Shown: in pieces, positions 1-6,606 of the stretch | How positions within the stretch are numbered: the first letter of the stretch is position 1 | Layout of the letters: each line of letters starts with the position of its first letter | Source: an uncultured Propionibacteriaceae bacterium | Lineage (GTDB): Bacteria > Actinomycetota > Actinomycetes > Propionibacteriales > Propionibacteriaceae | Assembly (NCBI GenBank): GCA_936924635.1 | Contig: CAKZHP010000019.1 | Coordinates: 1 to 16,145 of the forward strand | DNA: 16,145 nucleotides | Reading direction: 5' to 3' | The notes under the pieces: model-generated | The model's input: only the letters and a program-made list of their open reading frames with translations | The model's database searches: none | What the model was told of the DNA's origin: nothing | Position numbers and translations under genes: made by a program

Positions 1-892
1 GGCAAGTGGTGATGCCCGTCTCCGTCAGCCCGTAAGCGTTGAGGATGCGCGCATGCCGGTACCGGTCGCGTGCGTCCTTGAGATCACGGTTCGTGACGGC
101 AGCGCCGCCGAGAATGAACAGCCGAACGTGATAGTTGTCGCTTGGAGGGGCGGCGGCGGCCACGACTTCGCGCCAGTAGCTCGGGGTGAGGTCCATGACG
201 GTGACACCGGTCCGGGCGATCTCAGCATTGAACTGGGACGGCGCCCACACCGCCTCGGGGAGGACGAGGCTGGCACCGGCTGCAAGGGCAACTCCGACCC
301 GCTCGATTGCCGTATCGAAGGTGGGTGCGGCGAACTGGAGCACACGGTCATCGGCGGTGAGGTCGTAGCGGTGCACGAGGTGCTCGATCAACGTCGACAG
401 AGAATCGTGGGAAGCGGCAATCCCTTTGGGTGTGCCAGTGGAACCGGACGTGAAGATCACATACGCCATGCCCGCCGTTTGCGTGTCGCTGCGCGGTTCC
501 GTGCGAGCTGGTGCGGATGGGTCGACGACGAGACGCAGACCGTCACCGCGGTGGCTGTCCGGTTCCACCGTGACCCGTGCCCCAGTGATGCGGCGGATCT
601 CTTCACGTCGGCGTGGCGGATCGCGAGGATCGACGGGCAAGTAGGCCAGGCCGCTGTCCCAGACGGCGAGCATTGCAGCGACGTGCTCCGGACCGCGTGG
701 CATGGACACCATTACCAGGGTCTCCCGGTGGAGGTCTAGGCATGCGAAGTCGCGACATAGCCGTCGAACGCGGGTAGCGAGGTCGGCGTAGGTGACAGTT
801 GTATCGCCGTGAACAATCGCGGTCGCGCCGGAACGATGCTGAGCATGGTGCTTCATGCGGTCCACGACGAGGGAGCGTGTCTGCACTGTCAT
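1..892 (-). CDS. NRPS-type adenylation (AMP-binding) domain protein, 3' part outside window
   Basis: This ORF stays open to the left edge and gives the first 297 residues. It reads as an amino-acid-activating adenylation domain, which would use ATP to make an aminoacyl-AMP for loading onto a carrier protein. Visible core motifs are A2-like GLAYLPVDP (residues 81-89), the A3 phosphate loop FTSGSTGTPKG (147-157), A4-like FDTAIE (192-197) and A5-like NAYGLTE (285-291). No condensation domain precedes it, so it is either a stand-alone enzyme or the loading module of a synthetase. The ATG start is supported by GGAGG (900-904 on this strand) seven bases upstream and by an ATGA overlap with the upstream reading frame. 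The A2 and A5 motifs resemble amino-acid A domains more than aryl-acid or acyl-CoA ligases. What follows (carrier, reductase or further modules) lies outside the window. Confidence 0.9.
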   Translation of the reverse strand, partial: MTVQTRSLVVDRMKHHAQHRSGATAIVHGDTTVTYADLATRVRRLCRDFACLDLHRETLVMVSMPRGPEHVAAMLAVWDSGLAYLPVDPRDPPRRREEIRRITGARVTVEPDSHRGDGLRLVVDPSAPARTEPRSDTQTAGMAYVIFTSGSTGTPKGIAASHDSLSTLIEHLVHRYDLTADDRVLQFAAPTFDTAIERVGVALAAGASLVLPEAVWAPSQFNAEIARTGVTVMDLTPSYWREVVAAAAPPSDNYHVRLFILGGAAVTNRDLKDARDRYRHARILNAYGLTETGITTC

Positions 893-1337
893 CGCAGCGC
901 CTCCGCCTCATACGTGCTGGAGTTCAGCGGCAGCGCCGGACCTGTGCCAACGACGAGCTGCTGGAATTGGGATGAGTCCACGCGACTGACGGTGAGCTTC
1001 ATCGCGGGAGCATGAACCACCCGATGGATGGCGATACTCCGCGCTGAGTTGAGGGTGGCGTCGGCTCGTTCGGGTCCGGGACCGGACGTGTTGTGATACA
1101 TGAGAGCAACCTCGATAGTCGAGCAGTCCTGTATGACTTACGGTACCAGAAACCCAAGCATGCGTGTATGAGTTCGTGCCAACGCTCGAAATCGACTGTT
1201 CTCGCGGGGCGGGCAAGGTGCTTCGTCGATGCAGCCGAACCCAGCGGTGCGCGGTTGTCCCCATCGACGGTGAGGCAGGAGTCCGTCGACGGGACGGTGG
1301 ACCGGGTCAAGGGCTCGCCTATCGCCGCATACTCCAT
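889..1337 (-). pseudogene. Unrecognised small gene, apparently frameshifted
   Basis: I do not recognise this product. Two minus-strand frames each look coding over part of their length. From ATG 1337 to about 1140 the first frame has high third-position GC and reads MEYAAIGEPL through WHELIHACLGFWYRK. After 1138 that frame loses the bias, while the -1 frame takes it up (VIQDCSTIEVALMYHN and on) and ends at TGA 889-891. That stop overlaps the ATG of the adenylation gene as ATGA, the usual sign of a coupled real gene. The joined product would be about 149 residues, with no clear signal peptide or membrane segment. I see no slippery heptamer at the switch, so a one-base deletion or a sequence error is likelier than programmed frameshifting. 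Alternatively there are two short genes, 999-1337 and 889-1101. Confidence 0.5.
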
Positions 1338-1400
1338 TTCGGCAGGCGACTGCTCTCAAGGCGTCCCTGGCACCAGCATCCGCTCCTGCTCCTCTGATCG

Positions 1401-2567
1401 CTACCGTGCATGCAGGCGGGGTAGGTGGTCGTGGATGAGGCGTCCGGCGTCGATTCCGGTGAATGCGACGGGGGTGTCACCGATGCTGTGGCTGACAAGG
1501 AGCGGATCGGTGGAGACGATGCTGGTGTTGGCGCCTAGAGCGGGGTGGCCTGCGCCGGTGATGGTGTGGCCGTGGACGCGTGCGGAGAAGGTCGTGGACG
1601 GCAGGTAGGTGCCGGGATCGGTTTTCAGCCCGAGGTCGTGGAGGAGGGTGGTCGCGGCGTGGGTTCCTTGGGCAACGGAGTCGTCCCAGTGGTCGATGCG
1701 GTAGGAACTGGTGCCGGGATAGTGATGCAATGCGACCCCGCCAGCGGCATAGATGCGCTGCTCCGGGGCGTGCAGCGCGCGGAGGTGGCTGTCGACGGGG
1801 ATGCCGTGGTGGCCGTTCCAGGGGGCGGGCGCGGCCGGGATGGTCCCGTGCGCCACGATGGCGAGATCGCCGTCGACGCGGGTGTCGTCATCCAGGACGA
1901 TGGTGATGCCATCGGAGTGCGTGCGGATTGCGCTGACGGTGCGGCCGGTGTAGGTGGTGAGGTGGAGTCGCTGGAGTTCGAGGAGTCGACTCGCGACGTG
2001 CTCACCGATGGCACTGGCTCCAGGTGCCGGTGTGCGGGCGATGAGGGAGACGTGATGCCCGGCGTCGGCGAGCAGAGACGCGGTCTCTGCGGCGACCAAC
2101 CCGCCGCCGAGCATGAGCACTCGCGCCGGGTCGCTGCTGGCGACGAGTGAATCTCGGACGTGGACGGCATCGGCGAGAGAGTGCAGGGTTCTGAGCCTCC
2201 CCTCGCGGATGGCTTGGTCGCGTCCGATGATCGTCTCGTCGAGCTGGCGTGGTCGGCTGCCGGTGGTGATGATCAGCGCGTCGAAGGTTCTGGTGCTGCC
2301 GGAGTCGAGGTGAACTTGGCGGGTACGCGGGTTGATCCCGCGCACAGTATCCGCGGTCGCGGGGAAGCCGGGGTCGGGCAGGGCGGTTTGTTCCGGAGTG
2401 AGCAGCCCGATAGCCACCCCTTTGTTCACCAGAGTTCGGTTGAAGCCTTCCTGTCCCGTGCGCGTGAACAGCGTTACGTCCAAGTCGGCGCTGCAGGCAC
2501 GCAGCCTCTTCGCCGCGGAGCTGCCGGCAGCGCCGCCGCCAATGATTGCGATCGCGGGCGCGGTCAT
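1401..2567 (-). CDS. FAD/NAD(P)-dependent pyridine nucleotide oxidoreductase, ferredoxin-reductase-like
   Basis: The 388-residue protein has the two-dinucleotide-fold layout of ferredoxin/rubredoxin reductases: an N-terminal FAD motif IIGGGAAGSSAAKRLR (residues 8-23), a middle TTGSRP motif, a second GGGLVAAETASLL motif for NAD(P)H, and a C-terminal segment RIDHWDDSVAQGTHAA matching the R-x-(E/D)-x-W-x-x-(A/S)-x-x-Q-G signature of that group. It probably moves electrons from NAD(P)H through FAD to a redox partner that is not visible here. No redox-active CxxxxC pair is seen, which argues against a thioredoxin- or glutathione-reductase type. The late FAD-binding motif, usually hhGD, reads YAAGGVAL, so the aspartate that contacts the ribityl chain is missing. 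Its ATG overlaps the TetR stop (ATGA) and lacks a clear Shine-Dalgarno site, implying translational coupling. Confidence 0.85.
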   Translation of the reverse strand: MTAPAIAIIGGGAAGSSAAKRLRACSADLDVTLFTRTGQEGFNRTLVNKGVAIGLLTPEQTALPDPGFPATADTVRGINPRTRQVHLDSGSTRTFDALIITTGSRPRQLDETIIGRDQAIREGRLRTLHSLADAVHVRDSLVASSDPARVLMLGGGLVAAETASLLADAGHHVSLIARTPAPGASAIGEHVASRLLELQRLHLTTYTGRTVSAIRTHSDGITIVLDDDTRVDGDLAIVAHGTIPAAPAPWNGHHGIPVDSHLRALHAPEQRIYAAGGVALHHYPGTSSYRIDHWDDSVAQGTHAATTLLHDLGLKTDPGTYLPSTTFSARVHGHTITGAGHPALGANTSIVSTDPLLVSHSIGDTPVAFTGIDAGRLIHDHLPRLHAR

Positions 2568-3181
2568 CGGGTTGCAGGCTCGGCGGTGAAGGCGGGGATC
2601 AGGATCGCCTCGATGAACCAGGGTGCGTCGTCGGGGTCGAGTCTGCCGGTGCGGACTTCTTCGGCGGCGCCGTTGAGAACGACATGGGTGGTGGTGAGCA
2701 GCCAGGTCACCGGGAGATCGCTACGGAAGGCGCCCTCGCGTTGTCCACGCAGCAGCAGGCCGCGCATGCGGGCTTCGGCCTTCTCGTGCAGCTCGCGGAT
2801 GCGGGCGGCGGAGAGCTCTTTCTGGGCGGTGGCGAGCAAGGCGCGGGACTGGTCGACGAACATCCAGCTGGACGCGACCAGACGCTGAAACGCGTCACGC
2901 GCGTCGCCGTCCAAGGGCACCTGGCTGAGCACGTCTTCGGCGCGTTCCAGGCTGTCCACCAGGGCGGCTTCGATCAGCTCGGCCCGAGTCTGAAAGTGCC
3001 CGTAGAGCGTCATCCGGCCCATGCCGGCCTCGGCGGCGATGTCGGCGACCGAGGCATCGGGGTTCTTCTGGATCGCGGTGACGGTGGCGGCGAGCATCCT
3101 GGCCCGGTTGCGCTGCGCGTCGGCCCGCTGATTGGCCGCCCGAGTCCCGGTCGCCGCGGCCTTCTTGTTCGTCGTCGTCAC
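2564..3181 (-). CDS. TetR/AcrR-family transcriptional regulator
   Basis: About 205 residues, the usual TetR length. The N-terminal DNA-binding part holds a helix-turn-helix at about residues 44-63, SVADIAAEAGMGRMTLYGHF, followed by the typical TRAELIEAAL helix. The C-terminal ~130 residues are the variable ligand/dimer domain, so the inducer cannot be read. I chose GTG 3181 over GTG 3187 because GAGG (3189-3192) lies seven bases before the former and only one base before the latter. It is divergent from an MFS exporter, the standard layout for a repressor that controls both its own unit and the pump. Its likely operators are the duplicated sequences at 3196-3250 and 4622-4675. It heads the leftward unit and overlaps the oxidoreductase by four bases. 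Confidence 0.9.
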   Translation of the reverse strand: MTTTNKKAAATGTRAANQRADAQRNRARMLAATVTAIQKNPDASVADIAAEAGMGRMTLYGHFQTRAELIEAALVDSLERAEDVLSQVPLDGDARDAFQRLVASSWMFVDQSRALLATAQKELSAARIRELHEKAEARMRGLLLRGQREGAFRSDLPVTWLLTTTHVVLNGAAEEVRTGRLDPDDAPWFIEAILIPAFTAEPATR

Positions 3182-3195
3182 GCTCACACCTCACA

Positions 3196-3250
3196 AAGTC
3201 GTATCGGAATGTATGAGATAGTGTAGCCTGTTACAACCCGTACATCGATG
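3196..3250. promoter_or_regulatory. Candidate TetR operator/promoter region, repeat copy 1
   Basis: This 55-bp block in the divergent tetR/MFS gap is repeated almost exactly at 4622-4675, before the second exporter. Differences are a G/A change, a change from TAGCC to TGAC (one base shorter) and one T/C change. It contains a weak dyad TATC-N11-GATA (3202-3220) and, in this copy only, TGTA-N6-TACA (3222-3235). A short sequence kept before both exporters and covering the tetR promoter is what a TetR operator would look like. Binding is inferred, not shown. Confidence 0.6.
3208..3236 (-). promoter_or_regulatory. Candidate tetR promoter (-35 TTGTAA, -10 TACATT)
   Basis: On the minus strand TTGTAA (3231-3236) and TACATT (3208-3213) are separated by exactly 17 bases, each matching four of six consensus positions. 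Initiation would fall near 3201, giving a leader of about 20 bases before GTG 3181. The promoter lies wholly inside repeat copy 1, consistent with autoregulation. I could not pick an equally good promoter in the forward direction. Confidence 0.45.
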
Positions 3251-3295
3251 CTTGAGTATGGCATGCAGTAGCCCTGCGACCACGAGAGGAGTGGC

Positions 3296-4612
3296 ATGCG
3301 CCTGTTCGCGATCCGTGACTACCGTCACCTGTTCAGCGCCCAGGTGATCGCGCTGTTCGGCACCGGGCTGGCGACCGTCGCGTTGGGGCTGCTCGCCTAT
3401 GACCTGGCCGGCCCGAACGCTGGTGCTGTCCTTGCCACGGCGTTGACGATCAAGATGGCCGTGTACGTGGTGGTAGCGCCAATCGTGGGCGCTTATGCCG
3501 ACCGTCTGCCGCGCCGGATGTTCCTGACCCTGCTCGACGCGATCCGAGCAGTCGTCGTGCTGGCTCTGCCGTTCGTGACCGAGGTATGGCACATCTATGT
3601 CCTGATCGGCGTGCTGCAAGCCGCGTCGGCGGCGTTCACGCCAACGTTCCAAGCGGTCATCCCCGATATCGTGACCGAGGAGTCGAACTACACACGCGCG
3701 CTATCGGCATCGCAGGTTGCCTACACGATGGAGAGCCTGCTCAGTCCGGTACTTGCGGCCGTGGCACTGAGCTTCATCACGTTCGGTTGGCTGTTCCTCG
3801 GCACCTCAATCGGATTCGTCGTATCCGCGCTCCTGGTGCTCTCGACACGCATCCCAAATGCCCAGACCAGCGGGAACACTCGTGCCTGGGATCGGGTGGC
3901 GTCTGGTATCGCGAGATTCGTCCGCACCCCACAGTTGCGCGGAGTCATGGCGCTAAACGTCGTGGTCGCCGCCGCGGGGTCAATCGTGGTCGTCAACACG
4001 GTCAACTACGTTCGCGACGAACTCGGCGGCACCCAGGCCGGTGTCGGCTGGATGCTCGCCGCATCCGGCGGCGGCACGCTTCTCGTCGCATTACTCCTGC
4101 CCCGCGTGCTCGATCGGACCAGCGACCGAGCCGTGATGATGGCCGGCGCCGCGGTCCTGCTCGCCGGGGTCATCGCCGCGGTCGCGATGGCGAGCACCGG
4201 CATCGCATCGTGGGCTGTCACCGCACCCATCTGGTTTGTCATCGGCGCAGGCATGGCCCTGATCGTCACACCGACTGGGCGGGTGATCCGATCCTCCGTC
4301 CGCCCACCCGAGCTTCCCGCCGCGTTCGCAGCACAGTTCTCACTCTCGCACCTGGCGTGGCTGATCACCTACCCGATTGCCGGCTGGATGGGCACCAGCG
4401 CCGGCCTGACACCGGCCTGGATCACCCTCGCCGCGCTCGCCGCAGCAGGCATGGCGACCGCCACCGCAGTGTGGCGTCGGAATCCCTCGGTGCGGGAGAC
4501 GAGCTACTCCCGGGTCGAAGCCAGCGCCGGCGAACTCTCCCGCAGCAACGAGGCCGAAGCTGCCGAGGGCACCCTCGCCGCCTGCCAGTGCTCGTCCGTG
4601 CGACCCGTCTAG
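3296..4612 (+). CDS. MFS exporter, MFS_3/EntS-like, about 12 membrane segments
   Basis: The 438-residue integral membrane protein has about twelve hydrophobic segments and the MFS motif A between TM2 and TM3, GAYADRLPRR (residues 65-74). The opening MRLFAIRDYRHLFSAQ and the overall length fit the MFS_3 group that includes the enterobactin exporter EntS and macrolide pumps, so proton-driven efflux of a small molecule is the expected role. The cytoplasmic tail after the last segment (about 45 residues from RRNPSVRET) is longer than usual, polar, and may be unstructured. AGAGGAG (3285-3291) lies four bases before the ATG. It is divergent from tetR and flanked by two direct copies of the candidate operator. 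Its codon use is less strictly GC-ending than the next gene's, suggesting a different history. The substrate is unknown; export of the product of the nearby NRPS-like gene is only a guess. Confidence 0.88.
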   Translation: MRLFAIRDYRHLFSAQVIALFGTGLATVALGLLAYDLAGPNAGAVLATALTIKMAVYVVVAPIVGAYADRLPRRMFLTLLDAIRAVVVLALPFVTEVWHIYVLIGVLQAASAAFTPTFQAVIPDIVTEESNYTRALSASQVAYTMESLLSPVLAAVALSFITFGWLFLGTSIGFVVSALLVLSTRIPNAQTSGNTRAWDRVASGIARFVRTPQLRGVMALNVVVAAAGSIVVVNTVNYVRDELGGTQAGVGWMLAASGGGTLLVALLLPRVLDRTSDRAVMMAGAAVLLAGVIAAVAMASTGIASWAVTAPIWFVIGAGMALIVTPTGRVIRSSVRPPELPAAFAAQFSLSHLAWLITYPIAGWMGTSAGLTPAWITLAALAAAGMATATAVWRRNPSVRETSYSRVEASAGELSRSNEAEAAEGTLAACQCSSVRPV

Positions 4613-4621
4613 CCAAGGACT

Positions 4622-4675
4622 AAGTCGTATCAGAATGTATGAGATAGTGTGACTGTTACAACCCGTACACCGATG
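4622..4675. promoter_or_regulatory. Candidate TetR operator/promoter region, repeat copy 2
   Basis: Second copy of the 3196-3250 sequence in the same orientation, starting ten bases after the stop of the first exporter and about 100 bases before the second. It keeps the minus-strand promoter-like elements (TTGTAA 4656-4661 and TACATT 4634-4639, now 16 apart), which here would point back into the first exporter. Weaker similarity continues about 15 bases further, and an AGAGGAG purine block (4722-4728) resembles the ribosome site of the first exporter. The same regulator probably acts on both pumps. Confidence 0.6.
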
Positions 4676-4738
4676 ATGGAGTTCGGTTGGTTCCGTCCCA
4701 ACTGTGGGGCGGAGGAGAACGAGAGGAGCGGCACGGCC

Positions 4739-4777
4739 ATGAAGACGACACAGACGATCACAGGGGGTGCGTCATGA
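4739..4777 (+). CDS. 12-codon leader ORF overlapping the second exporter
   Basis: The ORF encodes MKTTQTITGGAS. AGAGGAG (4722-4728) lies ten bases before its ATG, and its TGA (4775-4777) overlaps the ATG of the DHA2-type exporter as ATGA. That arrangement suggests either a leader peptide tuning exporter translation by coupling, or the remnant of a gene start left when the region was rearranged. The peptide has no run of regulatory codons that would point to a specific ribosome-stalling antibiotic. Translation is inferred from the ribosome site and overlap only. Confidence 0.45.
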   Translation: MKTTQTITGGAS

Positions 4778-6333
4778 GCGGCGTGAGCACTCCTGCGCCC
4801 CGGGCGGGCGCGAAGCAGTGGTGGGGGCTGGCGGTGCTGGTGACCCCGTCGACGCTGCTGTTCATGATGTTGACGATCTTGTTCGTGGCGGCGCCGAGCA
4901 TGGCGCAGGATCTGAACCCGACGGGCACCCAGTTGTTGTGGATCCTGGACATCTACGGGTTCGTGATGGCCGGGTTCCTGGTCGCGATGGGCGTGCTCGG
5001 AGACCGGGTCGGCAAGCGGCTGCTGATGGTGATCGGCGCGATCGTGTTCGCCGTGATCTCCGTGGTCGCGTCGCTCACCACCGACCCGTCGCTGATGATC
5101 GCCTGGCGGGCCCTGCTCGGCCTGGGCGCGGCGATGATGGTCCCCTCCACGCTGGGGCTGATCTTCGTGCTGTTCGCCGACGCCCGCCAGCTCGGCGTCG
5201 CGATCGGGGTGTGGGCCGGCGGCATCTCCGCCGGTGTCGCCCTGGGCCCGCTGCTGAGCGGCCTGCTGCTGGAGGTGTTCGGCTGGCAGGCCACGTTCCT
5301 GGTCGCGGTGCCGATCATGGCGCTGGTCGCGATCGGCGCTCCGCTGCTGCTGCCCGAACACCGCGACACGACCGCACGGATCGACCTGTTCAGCGCCCTG
5401 CTGCTGGTCACCGGCCTGCTCGCGATCATCTACGCGATCAAGCGGTTCGCCGCGCAAGAACCGGCCGGCCCCTCGATCGGGCTGATCGCGGCGGGTGTGC
5501 TGATCGGGCTGTGGTTCGTGATCCGTCAGCTGCGCGCGGAACGGCCGCTGCTGGATGTGCGGCTGTTCGCCAACCGCACCGTCTCCGGCGCGCTGGCGGT
5601 GTTCCTGCTCGCCGCGGCCGCCCTGGGCGGGATCTACTCGCTGTTCACCCAGTACCTGCAGCAGGTGCAGGGCCTATCCCCGCTGGAGGCCGGGTTCGCG
5701 ATCCTGCCCGCCGCGGCGGTGCTGATCGTGGTCTCCACGCTCTCCCCGGTGTTCGCCCGCCGGTTCCGGCCCGGCAACGTGATCGCGATCGGGCTGCTCA
5801 CCCAGGTGATCGGCTACATCCTGTTCACCCAGCTCGACCCGGGCACCGGCCTGGCCCTGGTGATCGGCAGCTTCGTGCTCACCTACCCCGGCGTCGCGCC
5901 GGCGATGGCGTTGACCACCGACCTGGTGGTCGGCTCCGTCCCCCCGGAGAAAGCCGGCGGCGCCTCGGGGTTGGCGACCACGGCGAACGACCTGGGCATC
6001 TCGCTGGGTATCGCGGTGATCGGCAGCATCGGCATCGCCACCTACCGCAGCCAGATCACCGAGCTGCTGCCCGGCGGCCTGCCCGCCGACGCCACGACGG
6101 CCGCGTCCCGCAGCATCGACGGCGCTCTCACCGCGGCGGCTGAGCTTCCCGGCGCGCTCGGCGGGCAGCTGGTGACGGCGGCGCAGCAGGCGTTCACGAG
6201 CGGGCTGAACACCGCCGCGATCGTCTCCGCCGTCATCGCCGCGATCGCCGCGCTGATCGCCGCGACCCGGCTGCGTCACATCCGCCCCACCGGTGAGGCG
6301 CAGCAGGCCGCAGACGAGTCGATCACCAGTTGA
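4774..6333 (+). CDS. DHA2-family MFS drug exporter, about 14 membrane segments
   Basis: The 519-residue polytopic protein matches the length and layout of DHA2 (14-TM) drug:proton antiporters such as QacA/EmrB relatives. TM1 is preceded by a short polar N-terminus; the region around residues 56-68 reads WILDIYGFVMAGF; motif A GVLGDRVGKR follows (about 73-82); and the antiporter motif C is visible as GISAGVALGPLLSG in TM5. It should expel hydrophobic or cationic compounds. The frame is open upstream to 4687, but the ATG at 4774 is preferred because it has GGGGG (4763-4767) upstream, starts just before the hydrophobic part and overlaps the leader ORF. Third positions are almost all G or C, more strictly than in the previous exporter. 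Its TGA lies inside the -35 region of the copper promoter, so the two units abut. Confidence 0.9.
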   Translation: MSGVSTPAPRAGAKQWWGLAVLVTPSTLLFMMLTILFVAAPSMAQDLNPTGTQLLWILDIYGFVMAGFLVAMGVLGDRVGKRLLMVIGAIVFAVISVVASLTTDPSLMIAWRALLGLGAAMMVPSTLGLIFVLFADARQLGVAIGVWAGGISAGVALGPLLSGLLLEVFGWQATFLVAVPIMALVAIGAPLLLPEHRDTTARIDLFSALLLVTGLLAIIYAIKRFAAQEPAGPSIGLIAAGVLIGLWFVIRQLRAERPLLDVRLFANRTVSGALAVFLLAAAALGGIYSLFTQYLQQVQGLSPLEAGFAILPAAAVLIVVSTLSPVFARRFRPGNVIAIGLLTQVIGYILFTQLDPGTGLALVIGSFVLTYPGVAPAMALTTDLVVGSVPPEKAGGASGLATTANDLGISLGIAVIGSIGIATYRSQITELLPGGLPADATTAASRSIDGALTAAAELPGALGGQLVTAAQQAFTSGLNTAAIVSAVIAAIAALIAATRLRHIRPTGEAQQAADESITS

Positions 6334-6358
6334 GGAATACCCCATAGGGGTATAGGGT
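6330..6358 (+). promoter_or_regulatory. Copper-responsive promoter of the copZ operon
   Basis: TTGAGG (6330-6335) and TAGGGT (6353-6358) are separated by 17 bases and bracket a perfect CsoR-type dyad. Occupation of the spacer by a repressor would block polymerase, the usual mode of control by CsoR. The -35 overlaps the stop codon of the preceding exporter. The -10 is a weak match, so the promoter boundaries are approximate. Confidence 0.6.
6337..6353. promoter_or_regulatory. CsoR operator
   Basis: Perfect inverted repeat ATACCCC-ATA-GGGGTAT, with 7-bp arms and a 3-bp centre. The G-tract/C-tract palindrome flanked by TA is the known form of CsoR operators, and a csoR gene lies at the end of this gene group. 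It is the only such site I found in the copper block. Cu(I) binding to CsoR would release it and turn on copZ and copA. Confidence 0.85.
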
Positions 6359-6395
6359 TAGATGAATCTGTACACGAGTGAAGGAGTTGGATGAG

Positions 6396-6605
6396 ATGGC
6401 TACGACCGAGTATCAGGTGACCGGGATGACCTGCGGGCACTGCGAGACGTCCGTGCGCGGCGAGGTGTCGCAGGTGCCGGGCGTGACCGGAGTCGAGGTC
6501 AGCGTGGCGACGGGGCGGCTGGTCGTGACGGCCGAGCAGCCGGTCGACGATGCTGCGGTGATCGCGGCGGTCGACGAGGCGGGCTACGCCGCCGTCAGGA
6601 GCTGA
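6396..6605 (+). CDS. copZ: Copper chaperone CopZ (heavy-metal-associated domain)
   Basis: A single 69-residue HMA domain with the metal motif GMTCGHC (Cys13 and Cys16) near its start and the usual beta-alpha-beta-beta-alpha-beta pattern. It should bind Cu(I) in the cytosol and deliver it to the CopA ATPase encoded two genes downstream, and probably to CsoR. A GTG 18 bases upstream is in frame, but ATG 6396 is preferred: AAGGAG (6381-6386) sits nine bases before it and the domain begins at once. It is the first gene behind the CsoR operator, and only one base separates its stop from the next start. Confidence 0.92.
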   Translation: MATTEYQVTGMTCGHCETSVRGEVSQVPGVTGVEVSVATGRLVVTAEQPVDDAAVIAAVDEAGYAAVRS

Positions 6606-6606
6606 C

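Noticed and set aside
53..739. 228-codon plus-strand ORF at the left edge
   Set aside because: It lies opposite the adenylation domain, whose core motifs are unmistakable. No ribosome site or recognisable domain.
1130..1145. Programmed -1 frameshift in the unknown gene
   Set aside because: No slippery heptamer or strong downstream structure is visible at the switch. A deletion or sequence error is simpler.
4767..6143. 458-codon plus-strand ORF overlapping the DHA2 exporter
   Set aside because: Arg/Gly/Pro-rich translation without any domain. The exporter frame has clear membrane segments and motifs.
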